A stretch of 64,000 nucleotides of DNA from an uncultured Pelagibacteraceae bacterium (GTDB lineage Bacteria > Pseudomonadota > Alphaproteobacteria > Pelagibacterales > Pelagibacteraceae), in assembly GCA_902611145.1 (NCBI GenBank), contig CACLYO010000006.1, positions 1-64,000 on the forward strand, given 5' to 3'. A program made the position numbers and the translations under genes. How positions within the stretch are numbered: the stretch's first letter is position 1; each line of letters starts with the position of its first letter. This document shows positions 30,151-38,963 of this stretch, one piece after another. Below the pieces are notes generated by a model. The model saw only the letters and a list, made by a program, of their open reading frames with translations. It was not told the origin of the DNA and did no database searches.

Positions 30151-30171
30151 ATAGTTTTAAATTAAAACTAT
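30151..30171. repeat. Perfect 9-bp inverted repeat next to the dctP stop codon
   Basis: ATAGTTTTA-AAT-TAAAACTAT forms a 9-bp stem with a 3-base loop. It begins two bases after the dctP stop codon and precedes the larger U-tract hairpin. It may protect the 3' end of the dctP message. Confidence 0.65.
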
Positions 30172-30172
30172 A

Positions 30173-31267
30173 TTACTTCAATGTTGCTGCGTGAGCCATT
30201 CCTAGCTTCGCATTTGACATCTGAGCACCACTCCAGAAAGGAACAGCGATATCTGCAAAATTCTTCATAGAAGTATAAACTTCATTAAAGAATGCATTGT
30301 CTTTTGCATTTTTATTTAAAGTTGCTTTTGCAGCTGCCATATATTCTGTGAAATAATCAGAAGGAGTATCTTCTAATATAACTCCATGCTTAGTTGTTAA
30401 CTCAGCAAGTGCTTTTCCATTTTCATAGATTCTGTAGCTTAAAGATTTAGCTAATGAAGCATTTGCTGCTACTTCTAATGATTTTTTCTCATGAGCGCTT
30501 AGACTATTATAAGTTTTACCAGTCATGTAAAAGTCAGCATTTACTACTACTTGGTGTAAACCTTGTAAGTAATAGTGCTTAAGAACTTTTTGAAAACCAA
30601 ATACTAGATCTGGTTTTGGACAACACCACTCTGCTGCATCAATTGTTCCAGCTTGTAAAGCAGGTAGAATATCTCCACCTCCCATAGCTACAGATGCTAT
30701 ACCGATGTCTTTATATGTTTGTCCTGGAATTCCCGGAGGAGTTCTAAACTTATACTTTCTAAAGTCAGCCATATTTTTAATTGGCTTTGGAAACCAACCT
30801 AAAGCCTCAGGCCCAACTGGTTGAAGCATAAATCCTTTTATGTCTCTTCCCATTTCTTTCCATAATCGGTCGTATAACTCTTTACCACCACCGTATTGGA
30901 ACCATGATAAGAAAGCTATATTATCGATACCAACTCCACCACCAGCTACTGGCGAACCAAATAACATGGCTGCTGGGTGATCTCCAGACCAATAGTGTGT
31001 CCAAGCAAATCCACAATCAATCAAACCTTTGTCTACAGCATCTAGAGTTTCTTTAACTCCAACTACCGTTCCAGCAGGCATGATTTCAAATTTAAGTGAT
31101 CCACCTGTTAAAGCAGTAACTGTGTCCGTGAAGTCTTTTAACATTACAACTTCGTCAGCTTTAGCACTGATAACAGTTTGGCACTTTAATGTTTTTGCTG
31201 CATTAGCATTAGTTACGAAACCAATAGCTAAAGTAACAGCAAATATCATTGAAATGATTTTTTTCAT
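30173..31267 (-). CDS. dctP: TRAP transporter substrate-binding protein (DctP/TakP type)
   Basis: Periplasmic binding protein, 364 residues, with signal peptide MKKIISMIFAVTLAIGFVTNANA. The DctP-family core is clear: GTVVGVKETLDAVDKGLID, KNMADFRKYKFRTPPG (Arg that usually binds the substrate carboxylate), and LPALQAGTIDAAEWCCPKPD, where the TakP/lactate-type proteins have an AEW.GP segment. This places it in the mannitol/chloroaromatic/2-oxoacid-like branch; the substrate is likely an organic acid but unknown. The leader contains the palindrome GTTAAATTTAAC and a good Shine-Dalgarno (AAAGGG). Confidence 0.9.
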   Translation of the reverse strand: MKKIISMIFAVTLAIGFVTNANAAKTLKCQTVISAKADEVVMLKDFTDTVTALTGGSLKFEIMPAGTVVGVKETLDAVDKGLIDCGFAWTHYWSGDHPAAMLFGSPVAGGGVGIDNIAFLSWFQYGGGKELYDRLWKEMGRDIKGFMLQPVGPEALGWFPKPIKNMADFRKYKFRTPPGIPGQTYKDIGIASVAMGGGDILPALQAGTIDAAEWCCPKPDLVFGFQKVLKHYYLQGLHQVVVNADFYMTGKTYNSLSAHEKKSLEVAANASLAKSLSYRIYENGKALAELTTKHGVILEDTPSDYFTEYMAAAKATLNKNAKDNAFFNEVYTSMKNFADIAVPFWSGAQMSNAKLGMAHAATLK

Positions 31268-31401
31268 TTTTTCCCTTTTTGTTAGTTAAATTTAACGGCG
31301 GCATACTTGCAGAAAATTAAACTTCATACAAGTGACAATTGATAAATATGAGTGTAAAAAAACATTAAATAATAATTAATAAAATAACTATTCAACTAGA
31401 A

Positions 31402-33012
31402 ATGGAAAATTTTGATTATATTATAATTGGAGCAGGATCTGCTGGGTGCGTTTTAGCAAATAGACTTTCGTCAAATCCAAATAATAAAGTTTTACTTTTA
31501 GAAGCAGGAGGAAGAGATAATTATCCATGGATACATATCCCTGTAGGTTACTTTAAAACGATGCATAATCCAAAAGTTGATTGGTGTTTTCATACTGAAA
31601 AAGATGAAAGTATGAATAATAGATCAATAAGATATCCTAGAGGTAAAACTTTAGGTGGAAGTTCTTCAATTAATGGACTTTTATGGATTAGAGGTCAAAA
31701 AGAAGATTACGATATATGGAGACAGTTAGGTAATACTGGTTGGGGTTGGGATGATGTATTGCCTTATTTTTTAAAGTCAGAAAATAATGAATTGGGTAAA
31801 AGTGAATTTCATAATGATAGTGGACCAATTACTGTTGCAAATAAAAAAATAAATTTAAAATTACTTGATGAGTTTCAAAATGCTGCTGAAGAATATGGAA
31901 TTCCTAAAACAATTGATTTTAATACAGGTAATAATTTTGGAATTGGATTTTTTCAATTCACTACAAGTTTTAATAAAGCTGGATTAAAATTAAGATGTAG
32001 CGCTGCTAAAGGTTATTTAAATCCAGTAAAAAAAAGATCTAATTTGAAAATTATAGTAAATGCACATGTACAAAAAATAAATTTTGAAGGAAAAAAAACT
32101 ACAGGAGTCAGCTATTATATTGGTGATAAACTAAATACAATAAGCGCTAAAAAAGAAGTAATTTTATCTGCTGGTTCGATTGGTTCTCCACATATTTTAC
32201 AAGTCTCTGGAATTGGGGATAGTCATAAACTTAAAAATCTTGGAATAGAAGTTATTCATGAATTAAATGGGGTTGGTAAAAATTTACAGGATCATTTAAT
32301 GTTTCGACCAGTTTATAAAGTAAAAAATTTGAAATCTTTAAATAGGAAAGTTGAAAGTTTATTTGGAAGATTTTTAATGGGGCTTGAATATATTCTTAAT
32401 CAAAGTGGTCCTGTAACTATGGGCGCTAGCCAAGTGTGCGGTTTTGTAAAAAGTGATGCATCTAGAGCTACACCAAATTTACAATTTCACGTTTCACCAG
32501 TTAGTACAGACATATTGGGCGTAACTCCAATGCATGATTTTGAGGGAATTACTCCAACAGTAGCAAATATAAGACCTACAAGCAGAGGTGAAATAAATAT
32601 AGTGAGTAATGACAGTAGAGTTTATCCTAAAATTAAAATGAATTATTTATCTACTGATGAAGACAGGAAAGTTGCTGCTCAAGGTTTAAAAATAGTTAGA
32701 AAAATAATGTTAGAAACTGAAACATTTAAAAAATATGAGCCTGAGGAATATAGACCAGGAGTTCATATTACAGATGATGAAGAGCTAGTTAAAGCAGGTG
32801 CAGATTTTACTCAAACAATTTTTCATCCTGTTGGAACTTGTAAAATGGGTAATGATGATATGTCTGTCGTGGATGATTCTTTAAGAGTAAGGGGAATTCA
32901 AAATTTAAGAGTAATCGATGCATCAATCATGCCTAACATTACTTCTGGTAATACTAATGCTCCCACAATTATGATTGCTGAAAAGGGTGCTGATATGATA
33001 TTGAACGGATAA
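31402..33012 (+). CDS. GMC-family FAD oxidoreductase (choline dehydrogenase-like)
   Basis: A 536-residue flavoenzyme oxidising an alcohol. The FAD-binding motif IIGAGSAGCVLANRLS is at 8-24, GGSSSINGLLWIRG at about 85, and LSAGSIGSPHILQVSGIG is the second GMC signature. The C-terminal substrate domain has FHPVGTCKMG with the active-site His, and NITSGNTNAPTIMIAEKGAD with the second catalytic Asn. It resembles choline or general alcohol dehydrogenase; the exact substrate is uncertain, and no betaine-aldehyde dehydrogenase is nearby. It is the first gene of a plus-strand operon; the next ATG overlaps its stop codon. Confidence 0.88.
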   Translation: MENFDYIIIGAGSAGCVLANRLSSNPNNKVLLLEAGGRDNYPWIHIPVGYFKTMHNPKVDWCFHTEKDESMNNRSIRYPRGKTLGGSSSINGLLWIRGQKEDYDIWRQLGNTGWGWDDVLPYFLKSENNELGKSEFHNDSGPITVANKKINLKLLDEFQNAAEEYGIPKTIDFNTGNNFGIGFFQFTTSFNKAGLKLRCSAAKGYLNPVKKRSNLKIIVNAHVQKINFEGKKTTGVSYYIGDKLNTISAKKEVILSAGSIGSPHILQVSGIGDSHKLKNLGIEVIHELNGVGKNLQDHLMFRPVYKVKNLKSLNRKVESLFGRFLMGLEYILNQSGPVTMGASQVCGFVKSDASRATPNLQFHVSPVSTDILGVTPMHDFEGITPTVANIRPTSRGEINIVSNDSRVYPKIKMNYLSTDEDRKVAAQGLKIVRKIMLETETFKKYEPEEYRPGVHITDDEELVKAGADFTQTIFHPVGTCKMGNDDMSVVDDSLRVRGIQNLRVIDASIMPNITSGNTNAPTIMIAEKGADMILNG

Positions 33013-33590
33013 TGTTATCTGAACAAATCGTAATATTTATTCAAATAGTTTTAATAGATTTAGTGTTAGCAGGTGATAATGCAATTATTATAGGAATGGT
33101 TGCCTCGCAATTTCCTGCTGAACAGAGAAAAAAAATTATTTTCTGGGGTATTAGTGGAGCAGTTGTTTTAAGGATAATACTTACTTTATTAACTGCTTAT
33201 CTATTACAAATCAAAGGATTACGATTGATTGGAGGACTGGCATTACTTTACATCGTTTATAAACTTTATGTAGATGTAATTAAAAAACAGGTAGATGAAC
33301 ATCAAAATATTAAAGTCGATAATTCTAGTTTTTTTAAAGCAATAACTACTGTTTTAATTGCAGATTTTACAATGAGTTTAGATAATGTTTTGGGTGTAGC
33401 TGGCGCAGCTAAAGATCATTATTTTCTTTTAGTTTTTGGTTTGCTTTTATCAATTGCGATTATGGCCGTTGGAGCTACATTAATATCTGGTTGGATTAAA
33501 AAATATAGGTGGATTGCATGGCTTGGTTTAATTGCAATACTGGTTGTTGCTATTGAATTGATTTATACTGATATAAAATTATTCATATAA
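33012..33590 (+). CDS. TerC-family membrane protein (YjbE-like)
   Basis: A 192-residue polytopic membrane protein with about six or seven helices. The TerC signature is visible: IVLIDLVLAGDNAIIIGMVAS near the start and the repeat IADFTMSLDNVLGVAGAA in the second half; the paired acidic DN motifs in the membrane are thought to bind metal ions. Members are linked to manganese export and to metalation of exported enzymes. The start codon overlaps the stop of the oxidoreductase gene. Confidence 0.88.
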   Translation: MLSEQIVIFIQIVLIDLVLAGDNAIIIGMVASQFPAEQRKKIIFWGISGAVVLRIILTLLTAYLLQIKGLRLIGGLALLYIVYKLYVDVIKKQVDEHQNIKVDNSSFFKAITTVLIADFTMSLDNVLGVAGAAKDHYFLLVFGLLLSIAIMAVGATLISGWIKKYRWIAWLGLIAILVVAIELIYTDIKLFI

Positions 33591-33595
33591 ATAAT

Positions 33596-34363
33596 ATGTA
33601 TTTAAAAAAATATAATTTAAAAAACAAAATTGCTTTGGTCACCGGAGCTGGCAAAGGCTTGGGTAAAGCTTGCGCTATCGCATTAGCTGAATCTGGGGCA
33701 AACCTTTTAATAGTTAGTAGAACGAAAAAAGATTTGGATCAAGTTTCGAAAATAATTAAAAAATTTAAGGTAAAATGCAAGTCTTATGTATGTGATATAA
33801 CTAATTATAATCAAATAAAATCAATAGTTAATCAACAACAAAGAATTGATATTCTAGTAAATAATGCTGGAAACAATATTCCTGAACATTTTACAAAGGT
33901 TAAAACTAAAAACATGGAATATTTAGTGAAGGTAAATACTATTGCGGCTTTTAATGTGGCACAACTGTGTGCATTAAAGATGATAAGACTTAAAAATAGA
34001 AAAAAAATTGGTGCATCAATTATCAACATGTCTTCGCAAATGGGTCATGTGGGAGGACCAATAAGAAGTGTTTATAATATGAACAAATGGGGCTTAGAGG
34101 GATTAACAAAAGGTATGGCTGTAGATTTAGCAAAATACAATATAAGAGTTAATACAGTCGCTCCTACTTTTGTTGTAACACCAATGACAAAAAAATTTTT
34201 AAAAAATAAAAAGTTTAGAAAAGAAACTTTAAATAATATTCCTTTAGGTAGGTTTGCAGAAATGTCAGAAATTGCATCAACAGTTGTATTTTTAGCGTCT
34301 GATGCTGCTTCAATGATTCATGGAACTTCTTTATTAGTAGACGGCGGATGGACTGCAAAATAA
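33596..34363 (+). CDS. Short-chain dehydrogenase/reductase
   Basis: A 255-residue classical SDR: TGAGKGLG cofactor loop at about 17-24, NNAGNN, catalytic Ser in NMSSQMG, Y-N-M-N-K active site, and HGTSLLVDGGW at the end. Most similar in pattern to FabG/gluconate 5-dehydrogenase-type enzymes; substrate unknown. It follows the TerC-like gene by 5 nt and overlaps the next gene by 16 nt. Confidence 0.85.
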   Translation: MYLKKYNLKNKIALVTGAGKGLGKACAIALAESGANLLIVSRTKKDLDQVSKIIKKFKVKCKSYVCDITNYNQIKSIVNQQQRIDILVNNAGNNIPEHFTKVKTKNMEYLVKVNTIAAFNVAQLCALKMIRLKNRKKIGASIINMSSQMGHVGGPIRSVYNMNKWGLEGLTKGMAVDLAKYNIRVNTVAPTFVVTPMTKKFLKNKKFRKETLNNIPLGRFAEMSEIASTVVFLASDAASMIHGTSLLVDGGWTAK

Positions 34364-35154
34364 CTAAGTTTTTTTTATTAATTTTTTTTATTTCTTTTAA
34401 ATCTTATGCGGTTGAATTTAACGGTAAATTTATTCAAGGTCATTATATTATAGGAAAAACTGATCCAAATTCTAAAATCACGATAGATAAGAAAAAAATA
34501 AAAGTTTCTAAAGATGGATATTTTGCATTTGGATTGGATAGAGAAAGAAAATACGACGTTGTGATCAAAATTGAAAAAGATGGAAATATAAATAAAATTA
34601 TTAAGAAAGTTAAAAAAAGAAAGTATAATATTCAGAGAATTGATGGGCTTGAAGAAAAGAAAGTAACTCCACCAGAGGAAGTTTATGTAAGAATTAAAAA
34701 TGAAAATAAACTTATAGCTAAAGCAAGAGAAATAAATTCAGATTTAGATTTTTTTAAGGATAAATTCATATTACCACTAGAGAATGCAATAATTACTGGT
34801 GTCTATGGAAGCCAGAGAATATTAAATGGTAAACCACGTTGGCCACATTATGGAGTTGATTTTGCAAGTGACCTTGGAACACCGATAAAAGCTATGGCTG
34901 ATGGCATTGTTACCTTAGCAGAAAATGATTTGTATTTTACAGGTGCAACTTTAATTTTTGATCATGGTCATGGAATTTCAACTTTATATATGCATTTGGA
35001 TGAAATCTTTGTTGAAAAAGCTGATATCGTAAAACAAGGAGATATCATTGGAACAGTTGGTTCAAGTGGTAGATCTACAGGTCCTCACTTAGACATAAGA
35101 TTAAACTGGTTTGGTACTAGATTAGACCCTGCAACTGTATTAGATATAAATTAA
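34348..35154 (+). CDS. Secreted M23 (LytM-like) peptidase with HxD in place of HxH
   Basis: A 268-residue protein with signal peptide MDCKITKFFLLIFFISFKSYA, a beta-rich N-terminal part (about 22-120) and a C-terminal LytM domain. The HxxxD motif is HYGVD. The usual HLHF motif reads GPHLDIRL, so the second zinc-binding His is an Asp. GHGISTLYMHLDE and VGSSGRSTGPH are conserved. It may cut peptidoglycan cross-links in the periplasm or, if zinc is not held, serve as an activator of amidases. It overlaps the SDR gene by 16 nt and shares a base with the M24 gene. Confidence 0.8.
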   Translation: MDCKITKFFLLIFFISFKSYAVEFNGKFIQGHYIIGKTDPNSKITIDKKKIKVSKDGYFAFGLDRERKYDVVIKIEKDGNINKIIKKVKKRKYNIQRIDGLEEKKVTPPEEVYVRIKNENKLIAKAREINSDLDFFKDKFILPLENAIITGVYGSQRILNGKPRWPHYGVDFASDLGTPIKAMADGIVTLAENDLYFTGATLIFDHGHGISTLYMHLDEIFVEKADIVKQGDIIGTVGSSGRSTGPHLDIRLNWFGTRLDPATVLDIN

Positions 35155-36305
35155 TGGGTCTTCATTTTTCACAAGAAGAATTTAAATCAAGAAAATCTAA
35201 AGTTTTAAATTTAATGAAACAACAAAACATTGACGCTCTACTAATGTTTAGGCAAGAGTCTATGTACTGGTTGACTGGTTATGATACTTTTGGTTATGTT
35301 TTCTTTCAAACTTTAATTTTGGATCAAAAAGGAAATATTGTTTTATTAACTAGGGCTCCTGATTTAAGACAAGCACAAAATACATCTAACATTGAAGACA
35401 TAAGAATTTGGGTAGATAAAGATGGGTCTAATCCAACAGATGAACTTAAAAACATTTTAGATGAACTTGATCTTAAAGGCAAAAAATTAGGAGTTGAATA
35501 TGAAGCTTACGGATTAACAGGACGAAATACTTTAAAATTAAATAAATCTTTAGAAAATTATTGTTCAATTGAAGATAAATCAGATTTAATCACAACTTTA
35601 AGAGTTATAAAATCGAAAGAAGAAGTAGCTTATGTAAGAAAAGCTGCTGAACTTGCTGACAAAGCTTTAGATGAAGTTTGGAAACATGCAAAAGCCGGTG
35701 TTAATGAGTCTAAAATATTAGCTGAAATGAATAGAGTTATTTTTGAAGGAGGTGGAGATTATCCTGCTAATGAATTCATTATTGGATCTGGTAAAAATGC
35801 TCTACTTTGCCGTTATCAAGCAGAAAAACAAATTTTAAAAAACCCAGATCAATTAACTATAGAATGGGCAGGTACATATAGACACTATCACTCTGCTATG
35901 TTCAGGACTATAACTATTGGTAAAGCTAATGCTAAACATTACAAAATGCATGAGGCTTGTGTTGCAGCATTAAAAAATTGTGAAAAAAAATTAAAACCGG
36001 GAAATAAAATAGGTGAAGTATTTGATGCACACGCTCAAACCTTTGATGATTTAGGTTTTAAAAAATCTAGAATGAATGCTTGTGGTTATTCTTTGGGAGC
36101 AACTTTCTCACCAAATTGGATGGATTGGCCAATGCTTTATACTGGAAATCCATACAAAATAACTCCTGGAAACGTATTTTTTATGCACATGATTTTAATG
36201 GACTCAGAAAATCAACTGGCAATGAACCTTGGTGAAACATATCTTGTTAATGAAAATGGAAATGAAAGACTTGGAAATAATAAATTAGAATTGGTAACTC
36301 TATAA
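35154..36305 (+). CDS. M24-family (creatinase/ectoine hydrolase-like) protein
   Basis: A 383-residue two-domain pita-bread protein. The N-terminal creatinase domain contains MLMFRQESMYWLTGYDTFGYVFFQ. The C-terminal domain has GGGDYPANEFIIGSGKNALL, LTIEWAGTYRHYHSAMFRT and CGYSLGATFSPNWMDWPMLY. The five metal ligands of aminopeptidase P (D, D, H, E, E) are mostly replaced (D to E, D to A, H to Y, E to H), so it is not a standard Xaa-Pro peptidase. The pattern recalls metal-free hydrolases such as creatinase and DoeA ectoine hydrolase; the substrate is not proven. The 3' end overlaps the convergent epimerase gene by 6 nt. Confidence 0.75.
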   Translation: MGLHFSQEEFKSRKSKVLNLMKQQNIDALLMFRQESMYWLTGYDTFGYVFFQTLILDQKGNIVLLTRAPDLRQAQNTSNIEDIRIWVDKDGSNPTDELKNILDELDLKGKKLGVEYEAYGLTGRNTLKLNKSLENYCSIEDKSDLITTLRVIKSKEEVAYVRKAAELADKALDEVWKHAKAGVNESKILAEMNRVIFEGGGDYPANEFIIGSGKNALLCRYQAEKQILKNPDQLTIEWAGTYRHYHSAMFRTITIGKANAKHYKMHEACVAALKNCEKKLKPGNKIGEVFDAHAQTFDDLGFKKSRMNACGYSLGATFSPNWMDWPMLYTGNPYKITPGNVFFMHMILMDSENQLAMNLGETYLVNENGNERLGNNKLELVTL

Positions 36306-37196
36306 GTTTTTATAAATTTCATTAGCAGCAATAAATGAACTTTTTTTAGGTTTCCATTTTAATATTTTTTTTGCAAGTCTATTATTACCTTTTAAACATT
36401 TTTTTTTATTTTTTGTTTTAAAATTTAATTTTAAATTAATTTTATTTTTTTGAATTACATGCTTAATTATATCATTTATAGATATACACTTATTAGAACT
36501 CAAAATAAGTGTTTTTATTCTTTTTTTTGTTAAGATTACTTTATATATGGCATTGCATATGTCATCAGCATGTGAAAAATCCCCATGAATATTATATTTT
36601 AAAATTTCATTAAGGAATTTTATATTACGCTTTTTGATAGCATTAATTAATCTTGGAAATAAAAATTTTTTGTTTCTATATATAGAATCGTGATTAAAAA
36701 AAATCAAACATTTATAGTTAATATTTTGATTTAGCATAAACTTATCAAATTCAATCCTAAATTTTACATAAAACTTTGTATAATCATTAGCTATTTTTTT
36801 TTCTGAATCTTCAGTTACACTACCTTTTTTTTTCTTAAAAATTTGTGAAGAATTAGCAAAAATAAATTTTAATTTTGGATTATATTTGTAAGAAGAATAA
36901 AACAAATTTTTTGATCCCGTTATATTCTCACTATAAAACTTTTTACGATTAATTTCTTTATAAGCTGGATTATTTGCTCCTAAATGAACTATTGTATTTG
37001 GTATATTTTTCCTAAAAATATTATTTAAATTTTTTTTATTCAATAAATTTAATTTAATAAACTTTATCTTTTTATTTATTAAAATATTTTTTTTCTTACC
37101 AAATACAAAAATTCGATATTTTTTTTTAGATAAAAGAATTTTTGTAAGTATTTGACCGTCTTGACCTAACCCACCGGTTATAAATATATTTTTCAT
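36300..37196 (-). CDS. NAD(P)-dependent epimerase/dehydratase (GDP-mannose dehydratase-like)
   Basis: A 298-residue extended SDR. The cofactor motif is TGGLGQDGQ, followed by NTIVHLGANNPA, the Ser motif FANSSQIF and CLIFFNHDSIYRNKKFLFPRLI, which matches the FNHESP...FVTRKI stretch of GDP-mannose 4,6-dehydratase-type enzymes. The usual Y-x3-K is not intact: the matching place reads DYTKFY. Thus catalysis may be altered. Very rich in Lys, Asn and Ile. It is the last gene of a five-gene minus-strand glycan operon, with 4-nt overlap to the DPM1-like gene. Confidence 0.7.
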   Translation of the reverse strand: MKNIFITGGLGQDGQILTKILLSKKKYRIFVFGKKKNILINKKIKFIKLNLLNKKNLNNIFRKNIPNTIVHLGANNPAYKEINRKKFYSENITGSKNLFYSSYKYNPKLKFIFANSSQIFKKKKGSVTEDSEKKIANDYTKFYVKFRIEFDKFMLNQNINYKCLIFFNHDSIYRNKKFLFPRLINAIKKRNIKFLNEILKYNIHGDFSHADDICNAIYKVILTKKRIKTLILSSNKCISINDIIKHVIQKNKINLKLNFKTKNKKKCLKGNNRLAKKILKWKPKKSSFIAANEIYKNL

Positions 37197-37903
37197 AATA
37201 ATTTATACCTAATAAAAAAATTTATTAGATTTAAAAAGCCACTAATTATATCTTTAAATTTCATTTTAGATGATCCAATTACTCTATTAGGTAAATCTAT
37301 AGGAATTTCTGATATTATATATTTTTTATACTCAAGTAAAAAAGCACTCTGCCAAAAAAAATTATAATTGTTATCTTGAGACTCTAAAATATCATTTAAT
37401 TTAATTTTTTTTAAATCATAAAGTCTAAAACCTCCTGAACCATCAAGCTTTGTTCCCAATAAGATCCAAACCAAATAATATCTTAATTTAGTTATTATTC
37501 TTCTTTTTAAATCCCATCCTTTTAAAGAATTTTTTTTTAAGAATCTGTTTGATATTACTAAATCACTATTTTTAATTTTATCTAACATTTTCTTTATATG
37601 TCTTGGATCATGTGTGCCATCACAATCCATAGTACATACATATCTATAATTTTTTTTTTTAGCTAATTTTATTCCAACTTTATGAGCTGATCCTATACCT
37701 AATTTTTTTTCTCTAAAAATATAATTTACTTTTTTATTTTTATTTTTAAGATTAATTATTACTTCTTTTGTTCCATCAAATGAATTGTCATCGATAAAAA
37801 GAATATCAATTTTTTTATTTGAATTTTGTATTTTTTTATAGATTTTTTGAATATTTCCAAACTCATTTAATGTAGGAATTACTAGTAATGTTTTACTTTT
37901 CAT
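37193..37903 (-). CDS. GT2 glycosyltransferase, polyprenol-phosphate mannose synthase-like
   Basis: A 236-residue GT-A enzyme like dolichol/polyprenol-phosphate mannosyltransferase (DPM1/Ppm1 family). The motifs are VIPTLNEFGNIQ, FIDDNSFDGTKE, TMDCDGTHDPRHI (DxD-like metal site) and a final VIGSSKMKFKDIISG. It would load a sugar onto a lipid carrier. It ends with a short hydrophobic segment that may bind the membrane. It overlaps the neighbouring genes by 4 and 11 nt. Confidence 0.85.
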   Translation of the reverse strand: MKSKTLLVIPTLNEFGNIQKIYKKIQNSNKKIDILFIDDNSFDGTKEVIINLKNKNKKVNYIFREKKLGIGSAHKVGIKLAKKKNYRYVCTMDCDGTHDPRHIKKMLDKIKNSDLVISNRFLKKNSLKGWDLKRRIITKLRYYLVWILLGTKLDGSGGFRLYDLKKIKLNDILESQDNNYNFFWQSAFLLEYKKYIISEIPIDLPNRVIGSSKMKFKDIISGFLNLINFFIRYKLL

Positions 37904-38963
37904 TTTTATTATTTAAATATATTTTTAATTTTTTTAAACTAAACAATCTAAATATTCCTAACAATGCACCAAACATTATAGAAAAATTAATTGCATAGAT
38001 TCCTAATAAATAAATCGCTAAATTTTCTTTTTTATAATATTTAATAGCAAATTTAATAAAATTTAATTCAATTACTAAATTTAAGAAAATTAAAATAAAA
38101 ATAATTATTTTAGAATTATCAACAAAGTTTGATAACAAGAATAATACTAAAGTTAATGCCGTTATAAGAGCTGACAAAGCTTGTGAAAATGTAGCAAAAG
38201 CTCCCTTTGTTTCAAATTTCTTCCTATGAATAAATATTGGTAAATATGTGCTAGTTCTAAATACAATAGTTTTACATCTTGCATATAAATTATCGTAAAA
38301 AGTCGTATAGTTAGTTTTTTTAGTTATATAATTTTTCTTTCCATTTGCTATTATTCTGTGTCCTAGTTCAAATTCTTCTCCACCTGCACTAGGAAAAAAT
38401 TTCCAGCCACCGATCGAATTTAAAAAATTTTTCTCCATAATACAACATTCAGATCTCATACCTGAAAACTCAACTATTTCTTGAGCGTCTTCAAACCCGT
38501 AGCATGTTTTTGCTGATACAAAATCTGATGTAAACTCATCATTTAAATTTTTATAATTTTGAACAGGGCCAATCGAACCTACATTCTTATAATTTTTAAA
38601 TTCTTCAAATAAAATTTTTATTGAATTTTCATTTTCTAGTACGACATCAGAGTCTAAATAAAAAATATAATTATATTTTGATATTCTTGTGCCTAATTGC
38701 CTAACATAACCAACTCCTCTGTTTTTTCTAATTCTAACACTTCGAATATTCCTAATACCGTGGTCAAAGTTTAAATTAATTTCATCACCTGCATCATTAA
38801 TAATTAAAACCTCATGTATAAGTTTACAACTTTTAGAAAAATATTCTAAATTCTTTCCTAAAGCGTTTAAACAATGTATTATTTTTTTTCCAGGATTATA
38901 AGCTGGAATAATTACTGAAATCTTAATTTCATTATCCACTTTAATTAAACCAGTGATGGCCAA
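37893..38963 (-). CDS. GT2 glycosyltransferase with C-terminal membrane segments
   Basis: A 356-residue protein: GT-A domain at the N-terminus (SVIIPAYNPGKKIIHCLNAL; FYLDSDVVLENENS for the DxD motif; GGWKFFPSAGGEEFELGHR for the acceptor/ED region) and three or four hydrophobic helices from about 245 onward. The acceptor and sugar are unknown. It overlaps the DPM1-like gene by 11 nt and the radical SAM gene by 19 nt, so it belongs to the same operon. Confidence 0.82.
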   Translation of the reverse strand: MAITGLIKVDNEIKISVIIPAYNPGKKIIHCLNALGKNLEYFSKSCKLIHEVLIINDAGDEINLNFDHGIRNIRSVRIRKNRGVGYVRQLGTRISKYNYIFYLDSDVVLENENSIKILFEEFKNYKNVGSIGPVQNYKNLNDEFTSDFVSAKTCYGFEDAQEIVEFSGMRSECCIMEKNFLNSIGGWKFFPSAGGEEFELGHRIIANGKKNYITKKTNYTTFYDNLYARCKTIVFRTSTYLPIFIHRKKFETKGAFATFSQALSALITALTLVLFLLSNFVDNSKIIIFILIFLNLVIELNFIKFAIKYYKKENLAIYLLGIYAINFSIMFGALLGIFRLFSLKKLKIYLNNKNEK

